DNA from: Viridibacillus sp050279675
GTDB lineage: Bacteria; Bacillota; Bacilli; Bacillales_A; Planococcaceae
Length of the DNA: 64,000 nt
Reading direction: 5' to 3'
Assembly: GCF_050279675.1 (NCBI RefSeq)
Contig: NZ_JBNNUK010000016.1
Span: forward strand, 1-64,000
Shown: positions 61,940-64,000 of the stretch, in pieces
Layout of the letters: each line of letters begins with the position of its first letter
Numbering within the stretch: the stretch's first letter is position 1
The notes under the pieces: model-generated
The model's input: the letters and a program-made list of their open reading frames with translations, nothing else
What the model was told of the DNA's origin: nothing
Database searches by the model: none
Translations under genes and position numbers: made by a program

Positions 61940-64000
61940 TCACCTCTCATCACATGTTGGTTCGTCGTTTGATTTCCTAATAACCCCAATCAACCTATTT
62001 CCTTGCACTTTGAAAAGCAGGTTATTATCTATTAAGTTCTCGTAACTTAATTGTTCTGAATTTATTGTGTACGACACATAAACCTCACGTTCGTAAATTC
62101 CTTTTTGAAGAAGAATACTTTTAATCATACCGCTTGAATCAAAGTTTATTTCCGAAATCCGGGCATCATGGAGAACAATTGTTTTTTGATTGTTTATTCT
62201 TTTTCTCCATTCTGAACGTGGTTCAAGTTTTATTAGGTTATCACGTAATTTCCGTTTAAAAATGTTTCCTGTATTATCTACTCCTTCAACATTAACAATA
62301 AGATCGATAACTACAGCTTCTTCTGAAATCGTTGTATGAGGCACCCAAACACCTATAGAAGATGCACTAGGTGGAGTTCCTTTTTCATTTTCAGACCTTG
62401 GTGTACCCGAAATAAGGGAAGCTTCATAGTCAATTCGCGATGGACGAACAGTTCCACTAATTATCCTCGTCGCTTCCTTTATGGTGCTTTTTTCCTTATC
62501 AATACTAATTATACGAGGCTCAATTTGACAGCGTGAAAAAGTAGTCCTTGTATTACCAATTAGTTTAACCATGGTCTCATCAGTACCACGACTTGCCTCA
62601 CTTTTCCGACTTTCTATTTCTTGTATATTAAACCTCATTCCACTCCATCCCCATATATTGACGGTTTCTTCATGTTCAAATGGTTTTTTCTGACTGATTT
62701 TGAGTTCCCATTGCCCTGTCCAGTTTTGATTGTTATCTGGGGCATAGAATATAATCTGTAGAACGTTCTCCTTTATTATAATTTCAAATCCTTTATCGTT
62801 TGTGATAGGTGTCAGCATGAATGGTGCCATACCTGGACGCTGAAGTATTATTTGAGGAAGCTCATCATTTGATAGACAGTTTACACGAATAGCTATAATT
62901 CGGTCCATTTCAACTAGACTGAAATAATTACATGAGTGATATAGACCATCTGAAGACTGATATGTAGTTTCAGCTTCAATCTGTTGTGCACCACTAGCTT
63001 CAGCAAGTGTTTTTTTTATTGCATCTCCTAAATCTGTATTGCTTGCTAATCTGTATTGTACCCCTAACCGGCGATGTATACGTTGAGCCAGAAAAGAGAG
63101 AATCAGGGGCTCAGAAGATACCAAATAAAGGTTGCCCATGAAAGCAAGTTTCCTCATTATGTTAAGATCTTTCCTAGAAACACGAGTACTTGAGCCTACA
63201 ACAAGGACTGCAGAACGACTGCGAATGAGAGGTAATTTATCATTTGCACCACCAAATTTATCCCATTCTTTCATAAGACTTTCCAATGAATTTGAGAGCT
63301 CTCCTGTACTCTTACTAACAGACTCTAAGTTCTCATGCCCCCTTATAGATTCAGAATTAATTATATTAATAAATGAATTAGTTTCAACTGTACTCTTTGA
63401 TGGAATAAGTATGCGGTTACCATGTCGAGCAGTAACTAAATCTAAACCATCACGTAAGGATTTTATAAAATCTTGACTTTTTATTAATAAGTTTTTCTTT
63501 GTTGATCGATTTGACTCTGAATTTATAGCATTTGTGGCTTGCCACCAGCTTTCATCCTCACCTGTTGACGTATTACAATCTATAGTTCCGTTCGATATAT
63601 CTATGTTGTTAGCATCTTTTAAACTATCTGCCGGAGTAGTACCAAGTTCATTGTAGTCATCATTTTCTGGCTGCTCGCCCCAGTAATCACCTAGTTTTTT
63701 TGAGTTTGGATTTTCGTTTGCTACTTCGTCAACCAATAGAAAAACATCTGTCGGAGAGTATCCTTGATCTAATTGACCATTAGTAATTACCATTGCAAAA
63801 TCTTGTTGTGGAGTGTCGATTTTTCCAGTAATACAGTTGGTTGTTATTTCAATGGCACTTACAATAACACGAATGGTATCAAGAGCCACACCTTCTTTTA
63901 AATAAACATTTTGTAAATTATCTGTTCCCTCTTTTTGAGCTCCTGACACTTCCTCATGAGTAGACCAACCGTTTATGAAATTATTACCTTTATAGGTTTT
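61940..64000 (-). CDS. large protein of unknown family, possible degenerate VWA domain (partial, runs off the window)
   Basis: The frame is open to the window edge (KTYKGNNFINGWSTHEEVSG AQKEG...), so the N-terminus lies outside; a GTG at 63949 has no proper site. At least 686 aa are seen. A middle part has the shape of a von Willebrand A domain: DVFLLVDEVANENPNS for strand 1, KNLLIKSQDFIKSLRDGLDL VT, RSRSAVLVVGSSTR, GNLYLVSSEPLILSFLAQRI HRRLGVQYR. The metal site DxSxS is absent (VDEVA instead). Then beta-sandwich segments (LPQIILQRPGMAPFMLTPIT, NWTGQWELKI) and a 230-residue tail. VWA is a visual call. Confidence 0.6.
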   Translation of the reverse strand, partial: KTYKGNNFINGWSTHEEVSGAQKEGTDNLQNVYLKEGVALDTIRVIVSAIEITTNCITGKIDTPQQDFAMVITNGQLDQGYSPTDVFLLVDEVANENPNSKKLGDYWGEQPENDDYNELGTTPADSLKDANNIDISNGTIDCNTSTGEDESWWQATNAINSESNRSTKKNLLIKSQDFIKSLRDGLDLVTARHGNRILIPSKSTVETNSFINIINSESIRGHENLESVSKSTGELSNSLESLMKEWDKFGGANDKLPLIRSRSAVLVVGSSTRVSRKDLNIMRKLAFMGNLYLVSSEPLILSFLAQRIHRRLGVQYRLASNTDLGDAIKKTLAEASGAQQIEAETTYQSSDGLYHSCNYFSLVEMDRIIAIRVNCLSNDELPQIILQRPGMAPFMLTPITNDKGFEIIIKENVLQIIFYAPDNNQNWTGQWELKISQKKPFEHEETVNIWGWSGMRFNIQEIESRKSEASRGTDETMVKLIGNTRTTFSRCQIEPRIISIDKEKSTIKEATRIISGTVRPSRIDYEASLISGTPRSENEKGTPPSASSIGVWVPHTTISEEAVVIDLIVNVEGVDNTGNIFKRKLRDNLIKLEPRSEWRKRINNQKTIVLHDARISEINFDSSGMIKSILLQKGIYEREVYVSYTINSEQLSYENLIDNNLLFKVQGNRLIGVIRKSNDEPTCDER

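Noticed and set aside
63132..63476. 114-codon frame opposite the large unknown gene
   Set aside because: No start context; the opposite frame is longer, open to the window edge and overlaps its operon partner by ATGA.

Overview
The window is low-GC DNA with strong GGAGG-type ribosome sites, many TTG/GTG starts, dense rho-independent terminators, and T-box and S-box style leaders. This is Bacillales (Bacillota) chromosome. Gene content (YjcZ-like peptide, DUF3953, DUF4395, DUF1835/3658, Tubby_C_2, opp and proBA operons, spermidine genes) suggests the Planococcaceae/Caryophanaceae side (Lysinibacillus, Psychrobacillus, Solibacillus relatives). The genus is inference. No rRNA, tRNA or CRISPR array was seen.

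0-11 kb is a worn accessory stretch. It starts inside the end of an IS3-type element and holds gene relics, a dead tyrosine recombinase (frameshift, stop, nucleophile Tyr to Asn), an IS110 remnant, and about ten copies of a palindromic repeat that I did not see elsewhere in the window. Intact genes between them include a Fur-box-controlled PepSY membrane protein, a DUF3953 protein, a lipoprotein, an HSL-type esterase, an MBL hydrolase and a divergent ClC protein.

11-27 kb: a GNAT enzyme and a truncated gene precede a minus-strand operon metK-speA-speD-speE-speB. It runs from methionine/ATP and arginine to spermidine, with overlapping genes behind a probable S-box (SAM-I) riboswitch and terminator. 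Then come small membrane proteins, a P-loop protein, a HAD phosphatase, a lipoprotein with an excisionase-like fold and two chemoreceptors.

27-46 kb: the oppABCDF peptide transporter, with an attenuating hairpin after oppA; many small proteins of unknown function; one membrane-anchored protein with an A9 frameshift and a 7-bp repeat in its leader; and proBA under a proline T-box.

46-54 kb: a HAAS-type membrane protein, an unassigned structured RNA locus, a DinB-like protein, a PepD-type dipeptidase, and a DHA2 efflux pump divergent from a TetR regulator with strong operator palindromes.

53-64 kb is a second rearranged zone. A topB gene is cut off exactly at its YPRSD active-site motif, and an intact but different topB lies next to it. 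A deoD 3' remnant follows. Then comes a subtilase-fold protein whose catalytic His and Ser are replaced (Asn194, Thr194-type change at Thr394), flanked by partial copies of its own 3' end. Facing it are two overlapping large genes of no recognised family, one leaving the window and possibly carrying a degenerate VWA domain. This cluster is the best candidate for an undescribed system.
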